Below, one piece after another: positions 10,344 through 19,826 of a DNA stretch of 64,000 nucleotides; the stretch's first letter is position 1, and each line of letters starts with the position of its first letter. The stretch comes from Nostoc indistinguendum CM1-VF10 (GTDB lineage Bacteria > Cyanobacteriota > Cyanobacteriia > Cyanobacteriales > Nostocaceae), in assembly GCA_019359215.1 (NCBI GenBank), contig JAHHHS010000009.1:80206-144205 (forward strand), in the 5' to 3' direction. The notes beneath the pieces are model-generated. The model worked only from the letters and a program-made list of their open reading frames with translations. It ran no database searches and was not told the DNA's origin. Made by a program: the position numbers and the translations under genes.

Positions 10344-10697
10344 TCAGCCTGCTAGCACCAAACTGTTATCTTCGACGGGGGTAAAAATGTCTTCATAAGT
10401 AGGGAAAATCTCAAACACTGAATCTAGTTGAGTAAGTTCCAAAATTAACCGTACAGGAGCTTGCACGTTGCATAGAACTAAGCGACAACCACTCTGGCGT
10501 GCAGCTTTCAACCCTTTTACTAAAGGCACTAACCCAGAACTGTCCATGAAATTAACTTCTGCTAAGTCGATAACCCAGAGTTGATCAGCTTGAGGTACTA
10601 CTCCAGCCATCTGTACACTCAAAGCCTTGCCACCTTCCAAATCTATGCTTCCTTGGGGTTTAAACAAAATAACTTGAAGTTCTTGTGTGAGAATCAT
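10344..10697 (-). CDS. STAS-domain anti-sigma factor antagonist
   Basis: LWVIDLAEVNFMDSSGLVPLVKGLKAARQSGCRLVLCNVQAPVRLILELTQLDSVFEIF. Confidence 0.9.
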   Translation of the reverse strand: MILTQELQVILFKPQGSIDLEGGKALSVQMAGVVPQADQLWVIDLAEVNFMDSSGLVPLVKGLKAARQSGCRLVLCNVQAPVRLILELTQLDSVFEIFPTYEDIFTPVEDNSLVLAG

Positions 10698-11182
10698 GAT
10701 TTTAACAGGGTAATTGGAACACTTGACAAAAATTCAAAAAGACATCAATACCTTTTCTGTTTCAACGGCAAAATCACTGTTTTACCTAGATATTTGGGTA
10801 ACTGGAGTAGTGCAGATGAGAGACATTATTTCAGTATTCATGCCGTATAATTTATGATAACTTTCACCAATATAGGCATAAACGCTTAACAATTTCGGTA
10901 TCAACCGTATCTTTTACGAAATGTTTATAATTCAACTGGCTATTGATAAATTTTTTATAAATACTTTTAATTTTTTTTAATAAATATTAATTTGTAGTAA
11001 TGAACTCTAAAAAATAAAATGCATAATATCAAAAGTTAATAGTTAACATAGACTTTAATCTATGAAATATTCAGAATTAAAGTAATGACTCAATGGTTAA
11101 ATGTAGCGGTTTGATTGACACCCCGCGCATAAACAAGCAAAGATATAATAAAAGTAAAAATTTGTAAAGACGGCGGTACGGG

Positions 11183-11812
11183 ATGTCTTTAGAGCTGATT
11201 TCACTAGAAAATATCCAGGAAGTCGCCCACAATTACGGGTATTGGGCAATTTTTTTGGGAATTTTGCTAGAAAATTTAGGCATTCCCCTGCCTGGCGAAA
11301 CCGTGACCTTAGTAGGCGGGTTTCTAGCTGGCAGCGATGAACTAAATTTCTGGCTGGTTCTCGGTGACGCAATTATGGGCGCTATCATTGGTGGCACTTG
11401 TGGCTATTGGATTGGTAGGGTTAGCGGTTGGTCTTTCCTGGTGAAAGTTGGTAGCATCTTTCGGATTTCTGAAGTGCGACTGCTGACTATTAAAGAACAA
11501 TTTAGTCAAAATTCTGCCAAAGCAGTATTTTTTGGGCGCTTTTTGGCATTGTTGCGAGTTTTTGCGGCACCACTAGCTGGTATAGCCGAAATGCCCTTTG
11601 GAAAATTCTTTTTATACAACTTTTTAGGAGCAGTTGCTTGGGCTAGTTTGATGGTGACATTAGCTTTCTTTGCTGGCAGAATTGTCTCTTTAGAACAATT
11701 GGTTGCTTGGGTGGGTCAATTTGCGATCGCAGCGTTACTAATCTTAGCTGCCTTAATTATTGTGCCCCTGTGGCTAGAGTCTCGCCAAGTTAAGGGTGCA
11801 ACAGAAGAGTAA
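11183..11812 (+). CDS. DedA family membrane protein
   Basis: ENLGIPLPGETVTLVGGFLAG...GRFLALLRVFAAPLAGIAEMPFGKFFLYNFLGAVAW. Confidence 0.94.
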   Translation: MSLELISLENIQEVAHNYGYWAIFLGILLENLGIPLPGETVTLVGGFLAGSDELNFWLVLGDAIMGAIIGGTCGYWIGRVSGWSFLVKVGSIFRISEVRLLTIKEQFSQNSAKAVFFGRFLALLRVFAAPLAGIAEMPFGKFFLYNFLGAVAWASLMVTLAFFAGRIVSLEQLVAWVGQFAIAALLILAALIIVPLWLESRQVKGATEE

Positions 11813-11814
11813 GT

Positions 11815-11895
11815 AGTGGAAGTGGGGAGATGAGGGAGCAGGGGGAGATAAGGTAAAAAAATTTTCTCCCTCATCCCCCTCATCTCCCTCATCTT
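11815..11895. repeat. STRR-like intergenic repeats (gatgagggagcaggggg / ctccctcatcccc)
   Basis: Direct reading; the two arms are complementary. Confidence 0.65.
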
Positions 11896-11896
11896 C

Positions 11897-13099
11897 CTAA
11901 CCTCTAACTTGCTGTGACCAAATACGAGTTGGTAGCCCCCAAACGTAGATAAAGCCTTCAGCAGCTTTGTGGTCAAATTGGTCTTCGGCTCCGTAGGTTG
12001 CTAAATTGGGAGTATAGAGGGAATTATCACTCGAACGTCCAACTATTATAGAGTTGCCCTTGAACAACTTCACTCGCACAGTTCCAGAGACTCGCTCTTG
12101 TGTCTTTTGAATAAAGGCATCCAGTGCAACTTTGAGTGGACTGTACCACAAACCGTTGTAAACGATTTGGCTGTAAGTTTCTTCAATCCCACGCTTGTAG
12201 TGGGTGACATCTGCCGTCAAAGTCAAGCTTTCTAAATCCCTATGTGCTTGAATTAGCACCAACATCGCGGGTGATTCGTAGATTTCCCGCGATTTGATCC
12301 CAACTAGACGGTTTTCTATCATATCGATCCGTCCAATACCGTGATTTCCTACCACCTGATTGAGTTCTTCAATTAGCTCAACTGGCTTTTTAGCTATACC
12401 ATTGAGGGTTGTCGGAATACCACTGTGGAAACCAATTTCGATGTACTCTGGCTCGTTAGGAGTATCAGCGATCGCTTTGGTCATCTCATAAATTTCTTCT
12501 GGTGGCTCAAATGACGGATCTTCGAGTAAACCAGCTTCAATACTACGACCGAGTAAATTCTTGTCAATGCTGTAAGGAGAGGATTTTTTGACTGGTGAGG
12601 GGATACCAAACTTTTCACCATAGGCGATCGTTTCCTCACGGCTCATGCCCCATTCTCTGGCTGGTGCGAGAATCTTCAGGTTCGGGTTTAAGGCGGTAAC
12701 TGAGACATCAAAGCGAACCTGATCGTTACCTTTGCCGGTGCAACCATGAGCGATCGCATCAGCACCATATTTTTCGGCTGTTTCTACCAATACCTTGGCA
12801 ATCAGTGGACGAGCAAGGGCAGTTCCGAGAGGATAACGATTTTCATAAAGGGCGTTAGCTTGAATCGCTCCAAAAGCGTAATCTTTAACGAAGCTGTCTT
12901 TGACATCCGCCACAAGGGATTCACTTGCACCCGATTTCAGAGCTTTTTCTCGAACTGGTTCTAATTCATCTCCCTGGCCTAAATCTGCTGCTAAGGTAAT
13001 CACCTCTTCCACACCCCACTCCTGTTTGAGGTAAGGAATGCAAACAGAGGTATCCACTCCACCAGAATATGCCAGGACAACCTTTTTGGCGCGACCCAT
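11897..13099 (-). CDS. argG: Argininosuccinate synthase
   Basis: [25 protein letters not shown]...[13 protein letters not shown]...[14 protein letters not shown]. Confidence 0.98.
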   Translation of the reverse strand: MGRAKKVVLAYSGGVDTSVCIPYLKQEWGVEEVITLAADLGQGDELEPVREKALKSGASESLVADVKDSFVKDYAFGAIQANALYENRYPLGTALARPLIAKVLVETAEKYGADAIAHGCTGKGNDQVRFDVSVTALNPNLKILAPAREWGMSREETIAYGEKFGIPSPVKKSSPYSIDKNLLGRSIEAGLLEDPSFEPPEEIYEMTKAIADTPNEPEYIEIGFHSGIPTTLNGIAKKPVELIEELNQVVGNHGIGRIDMIENRLVGIKSREIYESPAMLVLIQAHRDLESLTLTADVTHYKRGIEETYSQIVYNGLWYSPLKVALDAFIQKTQERVSGTVRVKLFKGNSIIVGRSSDNSLYTPNLATYGAEDQFDHKAAEGFIYVWGLPTRIWSQQVRG

Positions 13100-13675
13100 T
13101 AATTTCTCCAGTTAGGAAAACAAAGAATGAGTCATTATTATATCTAAACTAATCCATGTATATTTTACTCATGCAACTGAATAGTGAGATTCCCTACTTC
13201 TCATAGAAGTCGAGAATCTGAGGATTGCGATCGTTTCTACACAAAGCTTTTTTATATGCGTATTTAAATTAGTCTTGATCACAACCAAGGTTAAAAACCA
13301 ACGACAAATTTACTTAACAGATAGCCCGCTTAGAATGCAGATAATTTTAAAACAGAAATTAACAGCAATAAAAGTAATCGCTGTTAATTACCGCTTTTTG
13401 ATCAATCTATACAGTTAGTTGCAGCATATTAGCACTATTGTATAAACCTACCAATTTCCTAACTGCGCTGCTGACTCAGCGCTTTCCTTATCTGACTATC
13501 TTTTCATATTTAAGGACTTAAGTCATTACCTTTGCTCTATGACAGTTTGAGATGCAGGCTTTACGACTACGCTCAGTACAAGTGACTAATGACTAGATCG
13601 ACGGGCGGCTATCCCGGACACCCCTTGAAGGGATGGGATTCCCGCCGATTGTTTTGAGGAGTGCAGAGTTAACAC

Positions 13676-13948
13676 TTAAGATACTTTCGGTTGCTGCCAT
13701 AGGATGAGTTTCAACTCAGAGCAGTTGCAAGCCCCATTACTAATTTCTCCTTCGTGGCTAGCTAGCCAATCATAAATTTGTGCAGCTTTTGCCAATGCTA
13801 CTTTTTCTGAACGATAAAGCCGAGGGGTAGGGCAGTAGGCTTGGCCATTGATATGTATAGCTGCAATCTGCCAATAGTCGCTGTCTTCACCCTCTGGTAT
13901 AACGTCTAAAAATCCGCTATTGTAAGACTCGATTATTCCTATGTTCAT
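13676..13948 (-). CDS. Hypothetical protein
   Basis: 90 aa ORF, plausible composition. Confidence 0.55.
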   Translation of the reverse strand: MNIGIIESYNSGFLDVIPEGEDSDYWQIAAIHINGQAYCPTPRLYRSEKVALAKAAQIYDWLASHEGEISNGACNCSELKLILWQQPKVS

Positions 13949-14237
13949 CTACAACCATCAAACTTTAAACGAAGACCACAACAAAGTCGATACCAGCCAT
14001 TTAACTGAGAAAAAGCTGGAATCGCCAGGGAATGCTGTAGCAACCCCTGTTAAGATTGTGGGTTCGTAATGGATGTAAATCTGAATTATTGGTCACTTTT
14101 TAGCTTTATTTCGTTATTGGCAGCAATAATGGCAATAAAAATAAGCATAAAGTTCAAAAATTTACAGGGTGGATAATTCCACCCTGTTTTAGATAAATGC
14201 AAATCACTGCCTAACAGTTTATTCTTGATAATCTGGT

Positions 14238-14750
14238 TTAAGCTTTTGTACTTGATGGTCTAGAAGATGCTATCTTTTTACCCAAGAACAAACTCAACCC
14301 GAATACAGACAATCCAAGCATCAAACTTGGCTCTGGAACAGTGGTATAAGTGACGGTTTGAACACCCGCAGCAGTCGAATCATTCAGATTGATAAAATTT
14401 TCGCGGTAGACATTAAAAGCGCTAGGTGTAAAATACAACCCTAACCCCGCTTGGTTAAAAATTGTTCCCGAAAAGTCGGTGAAAACTGACGCTAAAGGAT
14501 CATCCGCTTCAGTATATGATTGGCCACCATAGCTAGCAGAAATTTTTAAACCTTCGGCGATCGTTACTTCTTGATCATCTGGTGCTGCTGCTTGCTCGAA
14601 TGAAAAAGTGCCTGTGAGAGTTTTATCGTCGTTAGAAAAATTATAAGTTAGGGCTGCTGCTTGAGCAGGCATAGTCGTCTCCCCTAACGAAAAAATCAAA
14701 GCAGTTCCTACCGTTGCAGCTGCTAACTTCTTGAAGATGGAGTCAGTCAT
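14238..14750 (-). CDS. PEP-CTERM sorting-domain secreted protein
   Basis: Signal peptide (…PAQAAALTY) and C-terminal TVPEPSLMLGLSVFGLSLFLGKKIASSR. Confidence 0.85.
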   Translation of the reverse strand: MTDSIFKKLAAATVGTALIFSLGETTMPAQAAALTYNFSNDDKTLTGTFSFEQAAAPDDQEVTIAEGLKISASYGGQSYTEADDPLASVFTDFSGTIFNQAGLGLYFTPSAFNVYRENFINLNDSTAAGVQTVTYTTVPEPSLMLGLSVFGLSLFLGKKIASSRPSSTKA

Positions 14751-14871
14751 TTTTTTCCCTCAATAAAGAACGGGTGCAAAAATACCGCAATAGTTTTATG
14801 AGACAGAGACGTGCTAACACACGTTTCTGCAACACAAAGCTTTTGAGTTAGTGTTTAGTGAAGCGGTGTAT

Positions 14872-16842
14872 TCAATTCACAGGCTTGTTTGTGATCGCAG
14901 TTTTCATGGCTTGAAAGATATGACTTTGGTCAACCACACCCCGAACACCAGGGACACTGTAAGTTCCAGAGCTATCTGTAATCTCGAAACCTTGTCCAAG
15001 CGATCGGGTTAAAGCTGATGCGTAAGCACCTTGGTAGTAAACAGGTACAATCCGGCGGCTATGGCTACCCCAGAGGTACTTGTAATTTGGATCAGACCCC
15101 CAGAAGTGACCAGCATCGGTAGGATTGTGCTTCACGAAAGTGATGTCTTTGGCGTTATATTTCAAGCCTCTAGACTGATTGGGGTCAGGATTGGAAGTCA
15201 ATTTAGAGGCAAAGTCATTATTCAGAGTTAGATAGTGGTCATGGTCAGCAGTAACCAGTAGCAGGTTCTTGCTCCAACCACCATGATTATCTACCCAACT
15301 AATAACCTGCTGAACTGCCTTATCAAAATCATTCATGGTTCCGATGAGGTTATCCATGTTGTTGTCATGAGCAGCCCAGTCGATATCGCCTCCTTCAACC
15401 ATCAACCAGAAGCCATCTTTGTCTTTACCTAAAACTGTTAAAGCTGCTTTGGTCAGATCAGCTAAAGTCGGATTTTCGTTAATCTCTTTAGCAATAAAGC
15501 TGGCATCAGTCTCACCGGGAGCCAGAGGACGGACAGTATCAGGTCCAGGAGCATTAGGAGCAATGGGATTACCAGCTGCATCAATGACAGGAACACAATC
15601 CCCAGCAGTACCAGTTATTATCTGACCTGATGGACAGGTATCCGGCGTTCCAGCCTTTACAACAGAGCTATAGAGAGAGAAGTTATCCAACCCTGTCAAA
15701 CTATAGTCTCCCTTAGAGGAACTAACAGGAATGTTGCCATTTTGTCCACGCGCACCATACAGACCAAATAATCTGCCTCCCTTATTGGGGTCGATTTTAG
15801 CAGCCGTTTTTAGCAGTGTCTTAGTTGCATTAGGGCCGCGTTCCAAAAAGGTATAGCCGTAACGATTGGACGTAGGATTATTCTTCAGATGCTGGTAAGT
15901 GTCTTCTGTAATGTACGTATACTTAAAGACGCCTTCTGCTGTACTTGTACTTTCTCTATTTTCAAAATCTTTGGGATGACCGCCACCCAACAAAATATTG
16001 GGTTTAAAGTTCAGCAATGTTTGTTGCAAGATGCTGTCTTGGTTGGTCTTGCTGGGGTCGTAAACACTGTCATACTTACTACGACGATTTACAAAAGAAG
16101 CGGCAGCACCAGGTGTTGCATGGCTAATAGGTACGGAAGTGACCAAGCCTGTAGACTTACCTTTTTCTTTGGCAATTTCTAGGATGGTTTTCAACTTCTT
16201 CTCGTAAATGTCTACTCCCATCGCGTTGTTAAAGCTTTTTACTCCCGTATACAGAGTTGTAGCTGTGTTAGCAGAGTCGGGATAACTGTACTTGATGTAA
16301 TCTTTGTCGTATGTACCAGAATTAGCAGGGGTCAAAGGAACCCAGGGAACAGGGCCGCCCTTACTGATGTCATAACCCGCCAGATTACCATCCTCTAGGC
16401 TATTACCATCAGCTCGATTGCCAGGGTTAAAAGGAGTAGGCTGGAATGAGAAGTTAGGACGAACAGGACTTGCACCGGTCAGTACATTAGACCCATCTAA
16501 AGCAGAGTTACCTGTTAGATGGGGCTGGTCTATTGGATTTTCTGGTGTATTTCCCTGAATTGTTGTGCCGTAAGTAGTCACCAATCCATATCCACTTAGC
16601 TTTTGGAAGCTCAGACCTGAGCCTTTACCACTTGTGTAAAAAGGAGCGCCTTTGGCAACGGCTGCCGCCCGTGCCATTTCCCAACCCATACCATCGCCAA
16701 TCATGATAATTACGTTAATTCCATTACCAGCAGCTAGGGTGGGCTGAAAAACAGAATTACCAAATACCAGCAGAACGGTACAGAGCAAGCCAGCCATCAT
16801 AAGGGCTAGAAATCGCTTGTACTTTTGCAAAAATGAAATCAT
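14872..16842 (-). CDS. Alkaline phosphatase (PhoA superfamily)
   Basis: VIIMIGDGMGWEMARAA...DSANTATTLYTGVKSFNNAMGVD...HATPGAAASF...EGGDIDWAAHDNN...LLVTADHDHYLT. Confidence 0.93.
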   Translation of the reverse strand: MISFLQKYKRFLALMMAGLLCTVLLVFGNSVFQPTLAAGNGINVIIMIGDGMGWEMARAAAVAKGAPFYTSGKGSGLSFQKLSGYGLVTTYGTTIQGNTPENPIDQPHLTGNSALDGSNVLTGASPVRPNFSFQPTPFNPGNRADGNSLEDGNLAGYDISKGGPVPWVPLTPANSGTYDKDYIKYSYPDSANTATTLYTGVKSFNNAMGVDIYEKKLKTILEIAKEKGKSTGLVTSVPISHATPGAAASFVNRRSKYDSVYDPSKTNQDSILQQTLLNFKPNILLGGGHPKDFENRESTSTAEGVFKYTYITEDTYQHLKNNPTSNRYGYTFLERGPNATKTLLKTAAKIDPNKGGRLFGLYGARGQNGNIPVSSSKGDYSLTGLDNFSLYSSVVKAGTPDTCPSGQIITGTAGDCVPVIDAAGNPIAPNAPGPDTVRPLAPGETDASFIAKEINENPTLADLTKAALTVLGKDKDGFWLMVEGGDIDWAAHDNNMDNLIGTMNDFDKAVQQVISWVDNHGGWSKNLLLVTADHDHYLTLNNDFASKLTSNPDPNQSRGLKYNAKDITFVKHNPTDAGHFWGSDPNYKYLWGSHSRRIVPVYYQGAYASALTRSLGQGFEITDSSGTYSVPGVRGVVDQSHIFQAMKTAITNKPVN

Positions 16843-16881
16843 TGCAATGTGCCTTAAAGTTGATTGAGCAAGTGTTAGCTG

Positions 16882-17088
16882 TTAATACTGATAAAAATTT
16901 GGTTCTAGATGACTAGCACCGAAGTCTGAGTATGTAGCAGTCACATCTGGCTGAGTGGAGGCTGTGGTATGACTTTGAGCAGTTGCTGGTTGTTGATTTG
17001 ATGTTGCCAAGAACAACAAAGCTGCCATAACCAGACCAGATATAAACCAAGCCAAGGCGCGTTTGTACTGTTTCAGTAACGAAATCAT
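16882..17088 (-). CDS. Small secreted/anchored protein sharing the PhoA-like leader
   Basis: MISLLKQYKRALAWFISGLVMAALLFLATSNQQPATAQ resembles downstream PhoA leader MISFLQKYKRFLALMMAGLLCTVLLVFGNSVFQPTLAA; internal ATG at 17088. Confidence 0.6.
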   Translation of the reverse strand: MISLLKQYKRALAWFISGLVMAALLFLATSNQQPATAQSHTTASTQPDVTATYSDFGASHLEPNFYQY

Positions 17089-17150
17089 TTTGGATTTTTG
17101 AATGAAACTCATCATCAGGAAACCTCTTAGTAAATAACCGAGTTGCAATC

Positions 17151-17182
17151 AGCGTAGGCGTAGCCTGTCGTAGACATCGCTA
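17151..17182. repeat. Interspersed Nostoc-type repeat (gcgtaggcgtagcctgtcgtagacatcgct)
   Basis: Recognised short interspersed motif, related fragment at 63880-63930. Confidence 0.6.
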
Positions 17183-17198
17183 TGCTTTGACAATTGCG

Positions 17199-17218
17199 AT
17201 AATGCTAATAAGCATTAT
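17199..17218. repeat. Perfect 8-bp inverted repeat ATAATGCT-AATA-AGCATTAT
   Basis: Direct reading; between CDF gene 3' end and the phoA-like locus. Confidence 0.75.
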
Positions 17219-17308
17219 GTTTAAATAGCTTTTAAAAACCAAATATAGGTAGGATAAATCAGCACAAATATTTTGGTATTTATAACGGTAATTAGTAAAA
17301 TTATGTAT

Positions 17309-18301
17309 TTAGCTATGTTCTAGGAGTGAATTCGTTTTACTTGCAGACAACATGAAAGCTAAATCTTGCTTAAACAAAGGATGAATTGGCAGCACTGAAG
17401 GGTTTTCACAGCTAGTTAGCTGTAAAGTTATCTCAGCAATATTAAAAGTTTTTCGGATGTGAGCTTCTAACTTATTGAGTAAGTGATCGCGTTCCTGGAT
17501 AGTTGCAGATTCAACTGTCAAATTGGCACAAAGCATTACCTTATTTAAACTAATTGTCCAGATGTGGAGTTTTTCTACTTGGACAACGCCAGGAAAAGAT
17601 TTGAGAGATATTTCTACCTCAACGGGGTTAATTGATTCCGGTGCATACTCCAAAAAAATCTTTAAACTTTCTTGCACTAAAGGTAAAGCACTTAAACCCG
17701 TAAAAGTTGCAACTACTAAACTAATCGCAACATCTGCCCACCACCAATCCCAGAGATGAACTGCTAAAGCAGCTATAATTACACCCACAGAACTAGCAGT
17801 ATCAGCGATGACATGAAGCAAAGCTCCCCGCAGGTTTAAATCGTTGTGAGTGTGGGGATGAAGTAAAGTAATGTTGAGCAAATTGACGATTAAACCTAAC
17901 ACCGCAATTGCTAACATTGGTAAGCCCAAAATGGTTGCTGGATGTTGCCAGCGTTGAATAGCTTCCCATGTGACAAAAGTAGCGATCGCTAGCAAACCTA
18001 ATCCATTTAGCAAAGCTGCTAAAACTTCGATTCGCTGATGTCCAAATGTTGCCTTTCTTTTAGCTGGTTTTTGTGCTAAAAAGCTGGCAATTAGCGATAT
18101 TGCTAAAGCTGCAATATCAGATAAAATGTGTCCTGCATCCGCCTGTAGAGATAGACTTTGGCTCCATAAACCCACACTCCACTCAGCAACAAAAAAAACA
18201 GCAAGTAAACCTACTGTTATCCACAAAGTTTTTGCTTTCTGATAATTATTAACTACTTTTAGCTGATTATCTGCACATCCACACCATTGAAGTAAAACCA
18301 T
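17309..18301 (-). CDS. Cation diffusion facilitator family transporter (ZitB/CzcD-like)
   Basis: SLSLQADAGHILSDIAALAISLIASFLAQKPAKRKATFGHQRIEVLAALLNG...LLHVIADTASSVGVI. Confidence 0.94.
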   Translation of the reverse strand: MVLLQWCGCADNQLKVVNNYQKAKTLWITVGLLAVFFVAEWSVGLWSQSLSLQADAGHILSDIAALAISLIASFLAQKPAKRKATFGHQRIEVLAALLNGLGLLAIATFVTWEAIQRWQHPATILGLPMLAIAVLGLIVNLLNITLLHPHTHNDLNLRGALLHVIADTASSVGVIIAALAVHLWDWWWADVAISLVVATFTGLSALPLVQESLKIFLEYAPESINPVEVEISLKSFPGVVQVEKLHIWTISLNKVMLCANLTVESATIQERDHLLNKLEAHIRKTFNIAEITLQLTSCENPSVLPIHPLFKQDLAFMLSASKTNSLLEHS

Positions 18302-18711
18302 TACTCAAAAGCCTTTTTGCGATACAGTATTAGCTTCAAACATTCTCACCAGCCGTATCTGTGGTGAGTATGCTCTCAACTTTGAATGTTTATCTTCAAA
18401 TATTGTCTTTTAACAGCCTATGTTTAAAGACTTTTTTTTCATGCCTCTTTTATAATATTACTCACCAATCTTTTCTTAAAATCTATTTTGTTAGATTCAG
18501 AAATATATGAATACTACACAAAATATATGCCTATAAAAAATCTATCTTACTTAATTTAAGAAATGGTAATGGTCTTGTTAAAAATCAAAAATTAAAGCAT
18601 ATTAATATTTACAATTTACAGTAATCATCATATTAATGACTAGTTACTAATTACACATAATTTTATTGGTAACTAAAACTTGGAATCGACCTATTATCCT
18701 CATTGAGAGGA

Positions 18712-18726
18712 TGATAACCATTATCT
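18712..18726. promoter_or_regulatory. Putative Zur/Fur-family operator TGATAACCATTATCT
   Basis: Close match to the cyanobacterial Zur-type palindrome TGATAATNATTATCA. Confidence 0.4.
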
Positions 18727-19153
18727 TTTAAGCTCCTACTGATATAGACAATAAACACCTTTTGGGCAGGCGATATACCTCAATAAATACATATTGAGAA
18801 TAAGAATTTTTTTTACGGATTTTTCTAACTTTTGAATAAAATTTTAAAGATTATGAGCTTCCAATTTGCATATTCACTTACTACTAATACGGTTCAGTGA
18901 ATTATTTTCACCTGATTTCATAACAATTTGACAATAACAATACAAGGACTAAAGTCAGAGCCTTGAAACCTTTTGATACTGTGTAGATGGGTGAAATTGC
19001 TATTTTACAGAAAATTTATATACACGTGAGAAGCTTAAAGATTTTATAATGATAATCTTTTGTTTGATATTTCTTAACCTGTACGCAGTGGTTAAAAGCT
19101 TATTTAAGTGGAATTACAGGACTATTAATTTTTTTCCTTTGGAGTATTTCCTG

Positions 19154-19702
19154 ATGAAATTAGTTACGAATCTTACTATTGCTACCGTTGCAGCGGCCAT
19201 CTCCGTTGCTGCTGTTGGTACTAAATCGGTGCAAGCTGCCTTGGTTAATTACGATTTCACTGTAAATGCTACATCTGGCGATAATCCCGGTCAGTATTTC
19301 GGCTCTTTTCAATACGATGACTCGACCTTAACCAATACAGGTCTAGAGACATTAGGAGTTGAGAATGGATTAGCAGTTGCATTCAACTATTTAGGTACTA
19401 ATTATACACAGGTAGATGATAGTGATTTCGACAGTTTTCCTATAGCTAGCTTTAATAATGGCGAAATTTTGGGACTAAGCTATTTTGTTGCAGACCAGTT
19501 TGCGATCGGGAGTGATCCAAACACTCCAGATGTAGGAGGGAACAATTTTTATCTAATTGACCAATCAGTAAACACAACACAGGTGGGTACTGTAAGGTAC
19601 GCTAAAGTACCCGAACCGTTAGCTGTTGGTGGTACGGCTATTGCTGGTGTTATGGGATTGTGGATGCAACGTAAGAAGAGAGCAACAAAAGTTGTGGGTT
19701 AA
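19154..19702 (+). CDS. PEP-CTERM sorting-domain secreted protein
   Basis: Signal peptide ...KSVQAALVNYDF; C-terminal KVPEPLAVGGTAIAGVMGLWMQRKKRA; ATG 19154. Confidence 0.82.
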   Translation: MKLVTNLTIATVAAAISVAAVGTKSVQAALVNYDFTVNATSGDNPGQYFGSFQYDDSTLTNTGLETLGVENGLAVAFNYLGTNYTQVDDSDFDSFPIASFNNGEILGLSYFVADQFAIGSDPNTPDVGGNNFYLIDQSVNTTQVGTVRYAKVPEPLAVGGTAIAGVMGLWMQRKKRATKVVG

Positions 19703-19826
19703 TAGCTACAAGTAAATCACCTTACCCTTACCCATGTTTAGGGTTAAGGATTAAGGTGATTTAAAACTATTTAAGATACTGTAGTGACAAAAGAGCGATC
19801 ACTAAATAAATCTGTTCCTATCGTCT

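Noticed and set aside
15031-16182. Plus-strand ORFs within the PhoA-like gene
   Set aside because: Shadow ORFs of the confident phosphatase gene
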